Assembly (NCBI GenBank): GCA_900465675.1
Contig: UBJR01000028.1
Span: forward strand, 62,001 to 126,000
DNA: 64,000 nt
Source: Hyphomicrobiales bacterium
Lineage (GTDB): Bacteria > Pseudomonadota > Alphaproteobacteria > Rhizobiales > Rhizobiaceae
Reading direction: 5' to 3'
Numbering within the stretch: position 1 is the stretch's first letter; every line of letters begins with the position of its first letter. Made by a program: the position numbers and the translations under genes. The notes under the pieces were generated by a model. The model searched no databases and was not told the DNA's origin. It was given only the letters and a program-made list of their open reading frames with translations. Shown here in pieces: positions 25,353 through 34,595 of this stretch.

Positions 25353-28337
25353 ATGGCACGGCAAGAAGCCAACGAGCAGTTTCAGATCACTTCGTTTCTG
25401 GATGGCGCCAACGCTGCCTATATCGAGCAGCTCTACGCCCGTTATGAAGAAGATCCGTCGTCGGTCGACGAACAGTGGCAGGCCTTTTTCAAGGCGCTGG
25501 ACGATGATCCAAGCGACGTGAAGAAGGCAGCCAAGGGTGCATCCTGGCGCAAGAAGCACTGGCCGATCCCGGCCGGCGGCGATCTCGTTTCGGCGCTGGA
25601 CGGCGACTGGGGCATCGTCGAGAAGGTCATCGAGACCAAGGTCAAGGCGAAGGCCGAAGCATCGGGCAAGCCGAGCGATGGTGCCGACATCATCCAGGCG
25701 ACGCGCGACTCCGTCCGCGCCATCATGATGATCCGTGCCTACCGCATGCGCGGCCATCTGCACGCCAAGCTCGATCCGCTCGGCATCGCCGCGCCGGTCG
25801 AGGATTATCACGAGCTTTCGCCAGAGAACTACGGCTTCACCGCCGCCGATTACGATCGCAAGATCTTCATCGACAACGTTCTCGGCCTCGAATACGCGAC
25901 TTTGCGCGAGATGATCGAGATCCTCGAGCGCACCTATTGCTCGACGCTCGGCGTCGAGTTCATGCATATCTCGAACCCGGAAGAAAAGTCCTGGATCCAG
26001 GAACGCATTGAAGGTCCGGACAAGGGTGTGGCTTTCACGCCCGAGGGCAAGAAGGCGATCCTGCAGAAGGTCATCGAAGCCGAAGGCTACGAGCAGTTCC
26101 TCGACGTCAAGTTCAAGGGCACCAAGCGTTTCGGTCTCGACGGCGGTGAATCGCTGATCCCGGCGCTTGAGCAGATCCTGAAGCGCGGCGGCAATCTCGG
26201 CCTCAAGGAAGCCGTGTTCGGCATGGCCCATCGCGGCCGCCTGAACGTGCTGTCGCAGGTCATGGGAAAGCCGCACCGCGCCATTTTCCACGAGTTCAAG
26301 GGCGGTTCTTACGCACCTGACGAAGTCGAAGGTTCGGGCGACGTGAAGTACCATCTCGGTGCCTCCTCCGACCGCGAATTCGACGGCAACAAGGTCCACG
26401 TTTCGCTGACGGCAAACCCGTCGCATCTCGAAATCGTCGACCCTGTCGTCATGGGCAAGGCCCGCGCCAAGCAGGATATGGGTGCCACCGTCTGGGACGG
26501 CGACACCATTCCGTTGACCGAGCGCGCCAAGGTTCTGCCGCTGCTGATCCATGGTGACGCGGCCTTCGCCGGTCAGGGCGTCATTGCCGAAATCCTCGGC
26601 CTGTCCGGTCTGCGCGGTCACCGCGTTGCCGGTACGATGCACGTCATCATCAACAACCAGATCGGCTTCACCACGAACCCGGCCTTCTCGCGTTCGTCGC
26701 CCTATCCGTCCGACGTCGCCAAGATGATCGAAGCGCCGATCCTGCACGTCAACGGCGACGATCCGGAAGCGGTTGTCTACGCCGCCAAGATCGCCATGGA
26801 ATTTCGTATGAAGTTCCACAAGCCTGTCGTCCTCGACATGTTCTGCTACCGCCGCTACGGCCACAACGAAGGCGACGAGCCGTCCTTCACGCAGCCAAAG
26901 ATGTACAAGGTCATCCGCGGCCACAAGACCGTGCTGCAGATCTATGCCGAGCGTCTCGTTGGCGAAGGCCTTCTGACCGAAGGCGAAGTCGAGAAGATGA
27001 AGGCCGACTGGCGCGCCCATCTCGAGCAGGAGTTCGAGGCCGGCCAGAGCTACAAGCCGAACAAGGCCGATTGGCTGGACGGCGAGTGGTCGGGCCTGCG
27101 CACGGCTGACAATGCCGATGAGCAGCGCCGCGGCAAGACCGCCGTTCCGATGAAGCAGCTGAAGGAAATCGGCCGCAAGCTGGCTGAGATTCCCGAGGGC
27201 TTCCATGCGCACCGGACGATCCAGCGCTTCATGGAAAACCGCGCCAACATGGTTCAGTCGGGTGAAAACATCGACTGGGCGATGGCTGAAGCGTTGGCTT
27301 TCGGTTCGCTGGTGACGGAAGGTCACAAGATCCGCCTGTCGGGTCAGGATTGCGAACGCGGCACCTTCTCGCAGCGTCACTCGGTTCTCTACGATCAGGA
27401 AACGGAAGAGCGCTACATTCCGCTTGCCAACCTGTCGCCGACCCAGGCCCGTTACGAAGTCATCAACTCGATGCTTTCGGAAGAGGCGGTCCTCGGCTTC
27501 GAATATGGTTATTCGCTGGCCCGTCCGAACGCGCTGACCCTGTGGGAAGCCCAGTTCGGCGACTTCGCCAACGGTGCGCAGGTCGTCTTCGACCAGTTCA
27601 TCTCGTCTGGCGAACGCAAGTGGCTGCGCATGTCCGGTCTCGTCTGCCTTCTGCCGCACGGCTATGAAGGCCAGGGTCCGGAGCACTCCTCGGCTCGCTT
27701 GGAGCGCTTCCTCCAGCTCTGCGCCGAAGACAACATGCAGGTCGCCAACGTCACGACGCCGTCGAACTACTTCCACATCCTTCGCCGTCAGCTGAAGCGC
27801 GACTTCCGCAAGCCGCTCGTGCTGATGACGCCGAAGTCGCTGCTGCGCCACAAGCGTGCGGTCTCGACGCTGGCCGAAATGGCGGGTGAATCCTCCTTCC
27901 ACCGTCTGCTCTGGGACGATGCCGAAGTCATCAAGGACGGCCCGATCAAGCTGCAGAAGGATGCCAAGATCCGCCGCGTCGTGCTCTGCACCGGCAAGGT
28001 CTATTACGACCTGCTCGAAGAGCGCGAAAAGCGCGGCATCGACGATGTCTACCTGCTGCGTGTCGAACAGCTCTATCCGTTCCCGGCCAAGGCGCTCATC
28101 AACGAGCTCAGCCGCTTCCGGAACGCCGAGATGGTCTGGTGCCAGGAAGAGCCGAAGAACATGGGTGCATGGTCGTTCATCGACCCGTATCTGGAATGGG
28201 TTCTCGCCCATATCGATGCGAAATATCAGCGCGTCCGCTACACGGGCCGCCCGGCCGCCGCTTCGCCGGCAACGGGCCTGATGTCCAAGCACCTGTCGCA
28301 GCTCGCCGCATTCCTTGAGGATGCGTTGGGCGGCTGA
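25353..28337 (+). CDS. sucA: 2-oxoglutarate dehydrogenase E1 component
   Basis: Thiamine-diphosphate decarboxylase of the 2-oxoglutarate dehydrogenase complex. The 994-residue length is normal. The N-terminal E2-docking segment includes LDGANAAYIEQLYARYEEDP. The body has FGMAHRGRLNVLSQVMGKP and the ThDP/Mg motif starting HVNGDDPEAVVYAAKIA and ending in YRRYGHNEGDEPSFTQP. The C-terminal transketolase-like domain has GQDCERGTFSQRHSVL and CQEEPKNMGAWSF. The gap to sucB is 52 bases. Confidence 0.98.
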   Translation: MARQEANEQFQITSFLDGANAAYIEQLYARYEEDPSSVDEQWQAFFKALDDDPSDVKKAAKGASWRKKHWPIPAGGDLVSALDGDWGIVEKVIETKVKAKAEASGKPSDGADIIQATRDSVRAIMMIRAYRMRGHLHAKLDPLGIAAPVEDYHELSPENYGFTAADYDRKIFIDNVLGLEYATLREMIEILERTYCSTLGVEFMHISNPEEKSWIQERIEGPDKGVAFTPEGKKAILQKVIEAEGYEQFLDVKFKGTKRFGLDGGESLIPALEQILKRGGNLGLKEAVFGMAHRGRLNVLSQVMGKPHRAIFHEFKGGSYAPDEVEGSGDVKYHLGASSDREFDGNKVHVSLTANPSHLEIVDPVVMGKARAKQDMGATVWDGDTIPLTERAKVLPLLIHGDAAFAGQGVIAEILGLSGLRGHRVAGTMHVIINNQIGFTTNPAFSRSSPYPSDVAKMIEAPILHVNGDDPEAVVYAAKIAMEFRMKFHKPVVLDMFCYRRYGHNEGDEPSFTQPKMYKVIRGHKTVLQIYAERLVGEGLLTEGEVEKMKADWRAHLEQEFEAGQSYKPNKADWLDGEWSGLRTADNADEQRRGKTAVPMKQLKEIGRKLAEIPEGFHAHRTIQRFMENRANMVQSGENIDWAMAEALAFGSLVTEGHKIRLSGQDCERGTFSQRHSVLYDQETEERYIPLANLSPTQARYEVINSMLSEEAVLGFEYGYSLARPNALTLWEAQFGDFANGAQVVFDQFISSGERKWLRMSGLVCLLPHGYEGQGPEHSSARLERFLQLCAEDNMQVANVTTPSNYFHILRRQLKRDFRKPLVLMTPKSLLRHKRAVSTLAEMAGESSFHRLLWDDAEVIKDGPIKLQKDAKIRRVVLCTGKVYYDLLEEREKRGIDDVYLLRVEQLYPFPAKALINELSRFRNAEMVWCQEEPKNMGAWSFIDPYLEWVLAHIDAKYQRVRYTGRPAAASPATGLMSKHLSQLAAFLEDALGG

Positions 28338-28389
28338 TCCAACGAAACGAACAACGATCGAAACAAACTGATCAACGGAAACCAAAATC

Positions 28390-29631
28390 ATGGCCACAGA
28401 AATCCGCGTTCCAACTCTCGGTGAATCCGTCAGCGAGGCGACAGTCGGCACCTGGTTCAAGAAGGTCGGCGACGCCATCAAGGCGGACGAGCCGATCCTC
28501 GAGCTTGAAACCGACAAGGTGACCATCGAAGTCCCGGCGCCGGCCTCCGGCACGCTGTCCGAAATCGTTGCCCAGGCCGGCGAGACCGTCGGCCTCGGCG
28601 CGCTGCTCGGCCAGATCGCCGCAGGTGCTGCTGCAGCAGCCCCGGCTGCTGCTCCGGCCGCAGCTGCACCGGCCAAGGTTGCCGAGCCGGTTGCTGCCGC
28701 AGCCCCGGCTGCCGCTGCTGCACCGTCCTCGATGCCGCCGGCACCGGCTGCTGCCAAGATGCTCGCTGAAAACAACATCGCTGCCGAGCAGGTCGATGGT
28801 TCCGGCAAGCGCGGTCAGGTTCTGAAAGGCGATGTGATCGCTGCCGTCGCCAAGGGCATTTCCGCTCCGGCTGCGGCTGCACCGGCCGCCGCTCCGGTGG
28901 CTGCACGTGCGCCGTCGACCGTTCAGGATGCCGGCCGCGAAGAGCGCGTGAAGATGACGCGTTTGCGCCAGACGATTGCCAAACGCCTCAAGGACGCCCA
29001 GAACACGGCTGCCATGCTGACCACCTATAACGAGGTGGATATGAAGGCGGTCATGGATCTGCGCGCCAAGTACAAGGACGTCTTCGAAAAAAAGCATGGC
29101 GTGAAGCTCGGGTTCATGGGCTTCTTCACCAAGGCCGTGACCCACGCGCTGAAGGAACTCCCGGCCGTCAACGCCGAGATCGACGGCACCGACATCATCT
29201 ACAAGAACTTCTGCCACGTCGGCATGGCTGTCGGCACGGACAAGGGTCTTGTCGTTCCCGTCATCCGTGACGCGGACCAGATGTCGATCGCCGAGATCGA
29301 AAAGGAACTCGGCCGTCTTGCCAAGGCTGCCCGCGATGGTTCGCTGTCGATGGCTGACATGCAGGGTGGCACGTTCACGATCACCAACGGTGGCGTCTAC
29401 GGTTCGCTGATGTCTTCGCCGATCCTGAACGCTCCGCAGTCGGGTATCCTCGGCATGCACAAGATCCAGGACCGTCCCGTGGTCGTCGGCGGCCAGATCG
29501 TCATCCGTCCGATGATGTATCTCGCGCTGTCCTACGATCACCGTATCGTTGACGGCAAGGAAGCAGTCACCTTCCTCGTTCGCGTCAAGGAAAGCCTGGA
29601 AGATCCGGAACGTCTGGTTCTCGATCTCTAA
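28390..29631 (+). CDS. sucB: Dihydrolipoyl succinyltransferase (E2 of 2-oxoglutarate dehydrogenase)
   Basis: Core acyltransferase of the complex, 413 residues. One lipoyl domain (residues 1-80) has the lipoylated lysine Lys43 in ETDKVTIEV. An Ala/Pro linker follows, then the E1/E3-binding domain around AKMLAENNIAAEQVDGSGKR. A second Ala-rich linker leads to the catalytic domain with MTRLRQTIAKRLKDAQNTAA and the active-site YDHRIVDGKEAVTFL. The linkers are extended by A/P repeats, which give swinging-arm mobility. Fourteen bases separate it from the DUF4241 gene. Confidence 0.98.
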   Translation: MATEIRVPTLGESVSEATVGTWFKKVGDAIKADEPILELETDKVTIEVPAPASGTLSEIVAQAGETVGLGALLGQIAAGAAAAAPAAAPAAAAPAKVAEPVAAAAPAAAAAPSSMPPAPAAAKMLAENNIAAEQVDGSGKRGQVLKGDVIAAVAKGISAPAAAAPAAAPVAARAPSTVQDAGREERVKMTRLRQTIAKRLKDAQNTAAMLTTYNEVDMKAVMDLRAKYKDVFEKKHGVKLGFMGFFTKAVTHALKELPAVNAEIDGTDIIYKNFCHVGMAVGTDKGLVVPVIRDADQMSIAEIEKELGRLAKAARDGSLSMADMQGGTFTITNGGVYGSLMSSPILNAPQSGILGMHKIQDRPVVVGGQIVIRPMMYLALSYDHRIVDGKEAVTFLVRVKESLEDPERLVLDL

Positions 29632-29645
29632 GCGGAGCAAATCCG

Positions 29646-30392
29646 ATGCGGAACCGGATCAGGCAGGCGGCATTCGCGCTCTTGGGCGCAGCCGCAGTGC
29701 ATCTTCCGGTTCCGGCTTTCGCTGCCGCCTGGGATATCAGCAAGGCGAGCAGCAATTTCGACCTGGTTTTGCTGGATGACGCCGCACTTGCCGAACGCAA
29801 GATAACCATCGTCAAGATGGGCGACGTGCAGCTGACCTCCGGACATATCATCGCCGCCGATCCGCTGGCGCAGCCTGATCGGCCGGCGTTCATCCGGACC
29901 GTCCCTCCGGGCAATTATCCTGTGACCCTCTACCAGGCTTTCGGCCGTGTCGCCGCCGCCAGCATGCGCTTCGGCGAAGGCAAGCCGGCGCGCTGGGAGA
30001 TGGCGGCGATCCCCGGTCAGGACCCGGCGGCGCTGAAGGACGACGAGATCCTCGGCTATCCTGTCGATGCCGGTCTCGGTTCCTACATGGATGCCGATAC
30101 GCTGAAGCTTCTTGAGGAGCGGGCGGAAACGGAACAAGCGGCAAAGCCGGACGAGGATGTGAATTATTACGACGTCATCGCGCCTGAGCTGAATGCCAAT
30201 GGCGGCCGCTTTGCGCTTCATTCGCCTGTCGCAGGCAAGCCCGGCAATGTAGCGATCTTCTGGAGCGGTTGGGGCGATGGCTTTTACCCGGTTTTCTGGG
30301 GCCTCGCAGACGACGGTCATCCGCTGGTGATGTTGACGGACTTCTATGTGATCGAAAATTCCGATGGGCGGAAGGAGCCGGTGGCGCAATGA
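29646..30392 (+). CDS. Exported DUF4241-family protein
   Basis: A 248-residue protein with an N-terminal signal peptide (RNRIRQAAFALLGAAAVHLPVPAFAAA). The mature part follows the DUF4241 pattern: VQLTSGHIIAADPLAQPD, then VPPGNYPVTLYQAFGRVAAASMRF, GYPVDAGLGSYMDADTLKLL and a terminal SGWGDGFYPVFWGLADDGHPLVMLTDFYV. The domain is known mostly from uncharacterised proteins; its GDG..P.F.G.. end resembles SMI1-like or immunity-type folds, which I note only as a resemblance. It is encoded 14 bases after sucB and overlaps the next gene by four bases, so it should be made with the suc operon. Confidence 0.75.
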   Translation: MRNRIRQAAFALLGAAAVHLPVPAFAAAWDISKASSNFDLVLLDDAALAERKITIVKMGDVQLTSGHIIAADPLAQPDRPAFIRTVPPGNYPVTLYQAFGRVAAASMRFGEGKPARWEMAAIPGQDPAALKDDEILGYPVDAGLGSYMDADTLKLLEERAETEQAAKPDEDVNYYDVIAPELNANGGRFALHSPVAGKPGNVAIFWSGWGDGFYPVFWGLADDGHPLVMLTDFYVIENSDGRKEPVAQ

Positions 30393-30898
30393 GCAAGAGA
30401 TCGAGCCTTGCAGCACTCGTTGCAGCGTCTGTCCTGATCCTGCCCGGTTTTGCCGCAGCGGCAGACTGCCCGCTCTCGAACGCCGTCTATGTGGATCGTG
30501 ACGGCACCTATCAGCTGAAATTCTCGCCGCTGAATTCCGATGCGGCGGCTGCCAGCAATCAGTTCAAGATGACGGTGAAGGACAGCAAGGCCGTGCTTGA
30601 CGGTTACGTCATGCCCTCGGAAGACCCGACGCGTACAATCGGGATGGTGATGTTCAATTGCCCTGAAGGCGATGCCACTGGCGCCGATCTCGATGCCTGC
30701 ACGATCTGGCAAGGTCCGGTCTATGGCGTCGACGACAAGGGCGCGATCGACAACCTTCCCGGCGAAAAATCGAATGCCGTTGCCAGCATCGTGTTGCCTG
30801 CGATCGGTCCGGCGCTGCGCGATTCATCGATCCTCGGCGAGGGCACGCAGGCCGTTGCACCCTGGGATGTTTTCTCCTTCAAGGAGTGCGTGAAGTGA
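30389..30898 (+). CDS. Small exported protein with four cysteines, unknown function
   Basis: No family is recognised. The 169-residue product has a signal peptide (SKRSSLAALVAASVLILPGFAAA). The mature part starts ADCPLSNAVYVDRDGTYQLKF and carries exactly four cysteines (ADC, FNC, DAC, KEC), consistent with two periplasmic disulfides. The sequence looks like a beta-rich domain. It is coupled to the DUF4241 gene by an ATGA overlap and to the following SDR by a GTGA overlap. The two exported proteins may therefore work together. Confidence 0.7.
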   Translation: MSKRSSLAALVAASVLILPGFAAAADCPLSNAVYVDRDGTYQLKFSPLNSDAAAASNQFKMTVKDSKAVLDGYVMPSEDPTRTIGMVMFNCPEGDATGADLDACTIWQGPVYGVDDKGAIDNLPGEKSNAVASIVLPAIGPALRDSSILGEGTQAVAPWDVFSFKECVK

Positions 30899-31647
30899 GC
30901 GATGCACCCGTCCTCCTCGTCACCGGCGGAAGCCGCGGCATCGGCGCTGCCGTCTGCAGGCTTGCGGCGAGCCAGGGATGGCGCGTTGCCGTCAATTATG
31001 CTGCCAACGCTGCAGCTGCCGAAAGCGTTGTCAGCGAGATCAAAAGCAAGGGCGGCGATGCCATCGCCATTCAGGGCGACGTTGGAAATGCTGCTGATAT
31101 CGCCGCCATGTTTCAGGCCGTCGACCGGCATTTCGGCCGTCTCGATGGCATGGTCAACAATGCTGGCATCGTCGATCAGCCGCAGCGTGTCGATGAGATG
31201 AGCGTCGAGCGCATCGAGCGTATGATGCGTATCAACATCACCGGTTCCATCCTGTGCGCTGCGGAAGCGGTGCGTCGGATGTCGACCCGGCATGGCGGCA
31301 AGGGTGGGGCGATCGTCAATATCTCGTCGATGGCGGTGATCATCGGCTCGCCGTCGCAATATGTCGATTATGCCGCCTCGAAAGCCGCGATCGATACGTT
31401 CACGATTGGTCTGGCGCGCGAAGTCGCGACCGAGGGCGTCCGGGTCAATGCGATCAGGCCCGGTATCATCGATACAGATATCCATGCATCCGGCGGTCTG
31501 CCCGACCGCGCCCGGGACATGGCCTCTTCCATCCCGATGCAGCGTCCGGGAACGGCCGCGGAAGTCGCGGATGCTGTGCTTTATCTCCTGTCTTCGAATT
31601 CATCCTATGTGACCGGCGCCATCATGAATGTGAGCGGCGGGCGATAG
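30895..31647 (+). CDS. SDR-family NAD(P)-dependent oxidoreductase
   Basis: A classical short-chain dehydrogenase of 250 residues. Cofactor motif: LLVTGGSRGIGAAVC. NNAG motif: MVNNAGIVDQP. Catalytic Ser in NISSMAVIIGSPSQYVDYAASKAAIDTF, which also contributes the YxxxK pair (Tyr and Lys of YAASK). INAIRPG-type sequence appears as VNAIRPGIIDTDIH, and the end is SYVTGAIMNVSGGR. The substrate is unknown; glucose- or 3-oxoacyl-like SDRs share this pattern. GTG at 30895 is chosen because it overlaps the preceding stop and AAGGAG lies eight bases upstream. A 43 bp gap leads to lpdA. Confidence 0.88.
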   Translation: MSDAPVLLVTGGSRGIGAAVCRLAASQGWRVAVNYAANAAAAESVVSEIKSKGGDAIAIQGDVGNAADIAAMFQAVDRHFGRLDGMVNNAGIVDQPQRVDEMSVERIERMMRINITGSILCAAEAVRRMSTRHGGKGGAIVNISSMAVIIGSPSQYVDYAASKAAIDTFTIGLAREVATEGVRVNAIRPGIIDTDIHASGGLPDRARDMASSIPMQRPGTAAEVADAVLYLLSSNSSYVTGAIMNVSGGR

Positions 31648-31690
31648 GCTTCCATTTCCTGACCAACGAACGAATAAAAGGAAAAGAACA

Positions 31691-33097
31691 ATGGCTTACG
31701 ATGTGATCGTTATCGGAACCGGCCCTGGCGGTTATGTCGCGGCAATCAAGGCGGCTCAGCTCGGCCTGAAGGTTGCGGTCGTCGAAAAGCGCGCGACCTA
31801 TGGCGGCACCTGCCTGAACGTTGGCTGCATTCCCTCCAAGGCGCTGCTGCATGCTTCCGAGATGTTCCACCAGGCTGCCCACGGCATGGATGCGCTAGGT
31901 ATCGAGGTTGCGGCGCCGAAGCTCAATCTCGAAAAGATGCTGGCGCACAAGGATGCGACGGTGAAGTCGAATGTCGATGGCGTCGCCTTCCTGTTCAAGA
32001 AGAACAAGATCGATGCCTTCCAGGGCACGGGCAAGATCGTCTCGGCAGGCAAGGTTTCCGTCACCGCCGAAGACGGCAAGGTGCAGGAACTTGAAGGCAA
32101 GAACATCGTGATTGCTACCGGCTCCGACGTTGCCGGCATTCCGGGCGTCAAGGTCGATATCGATGAGAAGATCATCGTGTCCTCGACGGGTGCGATTGCT
32201 CTCGACAAGGTGCCGGAGACGATGATCGTCGTTGGCGGCGGCGTCATCGGCCTCGAGCTCGGCTCGGTCTGGTCGCGCCTTGGCGCCAAGGTCACGGTTA
32301 TCGAATATCTCGACAAGATTCTCGGTGCGATGGACGGCGATGTTTCCAAGCAATTCCAGCGCATGCTCGGCAAACAGGGCATCGAGATCAATCTTAGCGC
32401 CAAGGTTACCGGCGTCGAGAAGGGTGGCAAGGGCGCGAAGGTTACGTTCGAGCCGGTCAAGGGCGGCGACGCGCAGACCGTTGAAGCCGACGTTGTGCTG
32501 ATCTCGACCGGCCGCATTCCCTACACGGCTGGCCTCGGCCTCGAAGAAGCCGGCGTAAAGCTCGACAACCGCGGCCGCGTCGAAATCGATGGGCACTTCA
32601 AGACCAATGTCGAAGGCATCTATGCGATCGGCGATGTGGTGAAGGGTCCGATGCTGGCGCACAAGGCTGAAGACGAAGGCGTTGCACTCGCCGAAATCCT
32701 CGCCGGCCAGCACGGCCATGTGAATTACGACGTCATCCCGAGTGTCGTTTACACCCAGCCGGAAGTCGCTTCCGTCGGCAAGACCGAGGAAGAGCTGAAG
32801 GCCGCAGGCATCGCCTACAAGACCGGCAAGTTCCCGTTCACCGCCAACGGCCGCGCCCGCGCGATGCTGGCGACCGACGGCTTCGTGAAGATCCTGTCCG
32901 ACAAGGAAACCGACCGCGTCCTCGGCGGCCACATCGTCGGCTTCGGCGCTGGCGAAATGATCCACGAGATCGCCGTGCTGATGGAATTCGGCGGCTCAGC
33001 CGAAGACCTCGGCCGCACCTGCCACGCGCATCCGACGATGTCGGAAGCCGTGAAGGAAGCGGCGCTGGCGGCCTTCTTCAAGCCTATCCATATGTAA
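31691..33097 (+). CDS. lpdA: Dihydrolipoyl dehydrogenase (E3)
   Basis: Reoxidises dihydrolipoyl groups of the 2-oxoglutarate dehydrogenase complex and passes electrons to NAD. The 468-residue flavoprotein has the FAD motif GTGPGGYVAA and the redox disulfide Cys41/Cys46 (GGTCLNVGCIPSK). It also has the NAD motif VVGGGVIGLELGSVW, the second FAD motif YAIGDVVKGPMLAHKAEDEG, and the catalytic His447/Glu452 pair (HAHPTMSE). It ends the mdh-suc-lpd cluster and is followed by a strong terminator. Confidence 0.98.
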   Translation: MAYDVIVIGTGPGGYVAAIKAAQLGLKVAVVEKRATYGGTCLNVGCIPSKALLHASEMFHQAAHGMDALGIEVAAPKLNLEKMLAHKDATVKSNVDGVAFLFKKNKIDAFQGTGKIVSAGKVSVTAEDGKVQELEGKNIVIATGSDVAGIPGVKVDIDEKIIVSSTGAIALDKVPETMIVVGGGVIGLELGSVWSRLGAKVTVIEYLDKILGAMDGDVSKQFQRMLGKQGIEINLSAKVTGVEKGGKGAKVTFEPVKGGDAQTVEADVVLISTGRIPYTAGLGLEEAGVKLDNRGRVEIDGHFKTNVEGIYAIGDVVKGPMLAHKAEDEGVALAEILAGQHGHVNYDVIPSVVYTQPEVASVGKTEEELKAAGIAYKTGKFPFTANGRARAMLATDGFVKILSDKETDRVLGGHIVGFGAGEMIHEIAVLMEFGGSAEDLGRTCHAHPTMSEAVKEAALAAFFKPIHM

Positions 33098-33119
33098 GAT
33101 TGGTCAGCTACTGCCAGAG

Positions 33120-33151
33120 AAGCCGCGGTCCGACAGGGCCGCGGCTTTTTT
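33120..33151 (+). terminator. Rho-independent terminator of lpdA
   Basis: A 9 bp perfect stem (aagccgcgg / ccgcggctt) with a ten-base loop runs directly into six T residues, 22 bases after the lpdA stop. Confidence 0.9.
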
Positions 33152-33180
33152 GCGCCCGGCATTCCTGAAAGCTTGAGCCC

Positions 33181-33304
33181 GGAGCCCCCTCACCCTGCCC
33201 TCTCCCCGAGGGGAGAGGGGGTGTTAGCGCGCAAGAGGCATCCTCGACTTTCCCTTCTCCCCAGCGGGGAGAAGGTGGCCCGAAGGGCCGGATGAGGGGG
33301 TTCC
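33181..33304. repeat. Rhizobial intergenic mosaic/palindromic repeat (RIME-like)
   Basis: A composite element of about 124 bp. Its outer ends are inverted (ggagccccctcaccc at 33181-33195, ggatgagggggttcc at 33290-33304). It contains three internal palindromes: ccctctcccc-ga-ggggagaggg (33198-33219), ccttctcccc-agc-ggggagaagg (33253-33275) and ggccc-gaa-gggcc (33277-33289). This layout is characteristic of the small non-coding palindromic elements scattered between genes in rhizobial genomes. No coding capacity is seen. The following bases up to 33431 show nothing recognisable. Confidence 0.8.
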
Positions 33305-33431
33305 GCGTCAGACGCATCGCGACCTTTTGCAGACATGGAGTCTTCTCGCCGCGCAGACGCGCGGCGGCTGGATTCATGTGGTGGGCACGGGAATGAGGGA
33401 CGATGTGGGGTGCGCCGGGAAAGTTTCCGGC

Positions 33432-34505
33432 TCAATTCACCGCAGTAACCGTAAAGCCCTGCTTACGCAGCAGCTGGATCACGCCCTGATCGCCCGGCAG
33501 GTGCAGGGCGCCGACGGCCATGAAGACGTTGCCGTTGGCGAGGATGGGTGCGGCGCGGTCGGCCATCACCTTGTTGCGGTCGAGGATGATGCGCTGTTCG
33601 AAGGCGGCGTAGTCGCCGTCGCCACCCTCTTCGGGAGATACGGTCTTCAGCATCGGGATGGTCATGCCGACATCGCCCGAGAGATAGAGGTCGGTCATGG
33701 TTTCGACGACGTCGTTCATCTTCGGGCCGAGTTCCAGCGTTTCGATCAGTGATTTCAGGTGGAATTCCATCGGCAGCTCGGCCATCGCCTGCAGCTGTTC
33801 GGCAAGGGTTTCGAGGCCCTTGACCTGCTTGCCCTGCTTGATCGCGTCGGCGGCGATCTTCTGGTCGAGGAACTGCACGCCCTTGGCCTTCCGGGCGATT
33901 TCGCAGGCGGGGAGCGCCACGGCGCTGGCGATCATCCATGGGCGCATGCGCGATACGGCTGAAAGCGGAATGCCGCGCTGCTTCAGTCCAGCGTCGAGAC
34001 GGGCATAGTCTTCGGGTGACAGCAGCTTGTCGATGGTGGTGCCGTCGGTGAACATGGTGAGATCAGGGCGGGCGAGGAGGGCGGCGGCGGCCTTCTTCTC
34101 GTCAAGAATTTCGTCGGATTCGATGACGATCGTATCGGCGCTGTCATGCGCTGCCTGGGCGTAATCAGGAAGGTTCAGGACGCGGGGATCGGTGACATGC
34201 ATGCTGCCGAGCAGCCAGGAGGGTTTCAGGCCCGGCTTTTCGATCTTCCAGAAGATGCCCTTGCCGTTCGGAACAGCGTCGGCTTCCTTGACGACTTCGG
34301 CGTAGCGGGCCGGGTCGCTCTGCTTCAGCTCGGCCATCAGATCCTTGCCGGAGCAGCTGTCATCGGCAGCGGCAGCGGGCGAAACGGAGAAGAGAACGGC
34401 GAGCAAGGCTGCGGCCAGCAGCATATGGAAGGCCGCGATCAGCCAGAGCAGGATGTTGCCCGGCTGCGCGATCTGCAGTCTGCGATGGCCGATGGAAATC
34501 GTCAT
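33432..34505 (-). CDS. TraB/GumN-family protein
   Basis: A 357-residue protein of the TraB/GumN family. An N-terminal hydrophobic signal/anchor (GNILLWLIAAFHMLLAAALLAVLF) is followed by a short Ala-rich cleavage region. The mature domain has WKIEKPGLKPSWLLGSMHVTDPRVLNL, whose GSMHxTDP is the family signature with a conserved metal-type His, and a C-terminal ILANGNVFMAVGALHLPGDQGV with the second GAxHLPG motif. The family is proposed to contain metal-dependent peptidases or hydrolases, but this is not proven for bacterial members. ATG at 34505 is preferred over 34565 because the signal sequence follows it. It lies 90 bp downstream of xerC. Confidence 0.85.
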   Translation of the reverse strand: MTISIGHRRLQIAQPGNILLWLIAAFHMLLAAALLAVLFSVSPAAAADDSCSGKDLMAELKQSDPARYAEVVKEADAVPNGKGIFWKIEKPGLKPSWLLGSMHVTDPRVLNLPDYAQAAHDSADTIVIESDEILDEKKAAAALLARPDLTMFTDGTTIDKLLSPEDYARLDAGLKQRGIPLSAVSRMRPWMIASAVALPACEIARKAKGVQFLDQKIAADAIKQGKQVKGLETLAEQLQAMAELPMEFHLKSLIETLELGPKMNDVVETMTDLYLSGDVGMTIPMLKTVSPEEGGDGDYAAFEQRIILDRNKVMADRAAPILANGNVFMAVGALHLPGDQGVIQLLRKQGFTVTAVN

Positions 34506-34595
34506 GATTGGTGGTTCCGCTCGCGGTGCTTGATCAGTCTCATGCTCTACGCCGCCTTCGCGCATATTCCTTTAAGGGAATGCGTTAACGTATGA

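Noticed and set aside
25320..28808. A 1162-codon open frame antisense to sucA/sucB
   Set aside because: It lies opposite well-identified genes. Its translation is rich in Arg/Val/Asp with no recognisable domain, as expected from the complement of strongly biased GC-rich codons.
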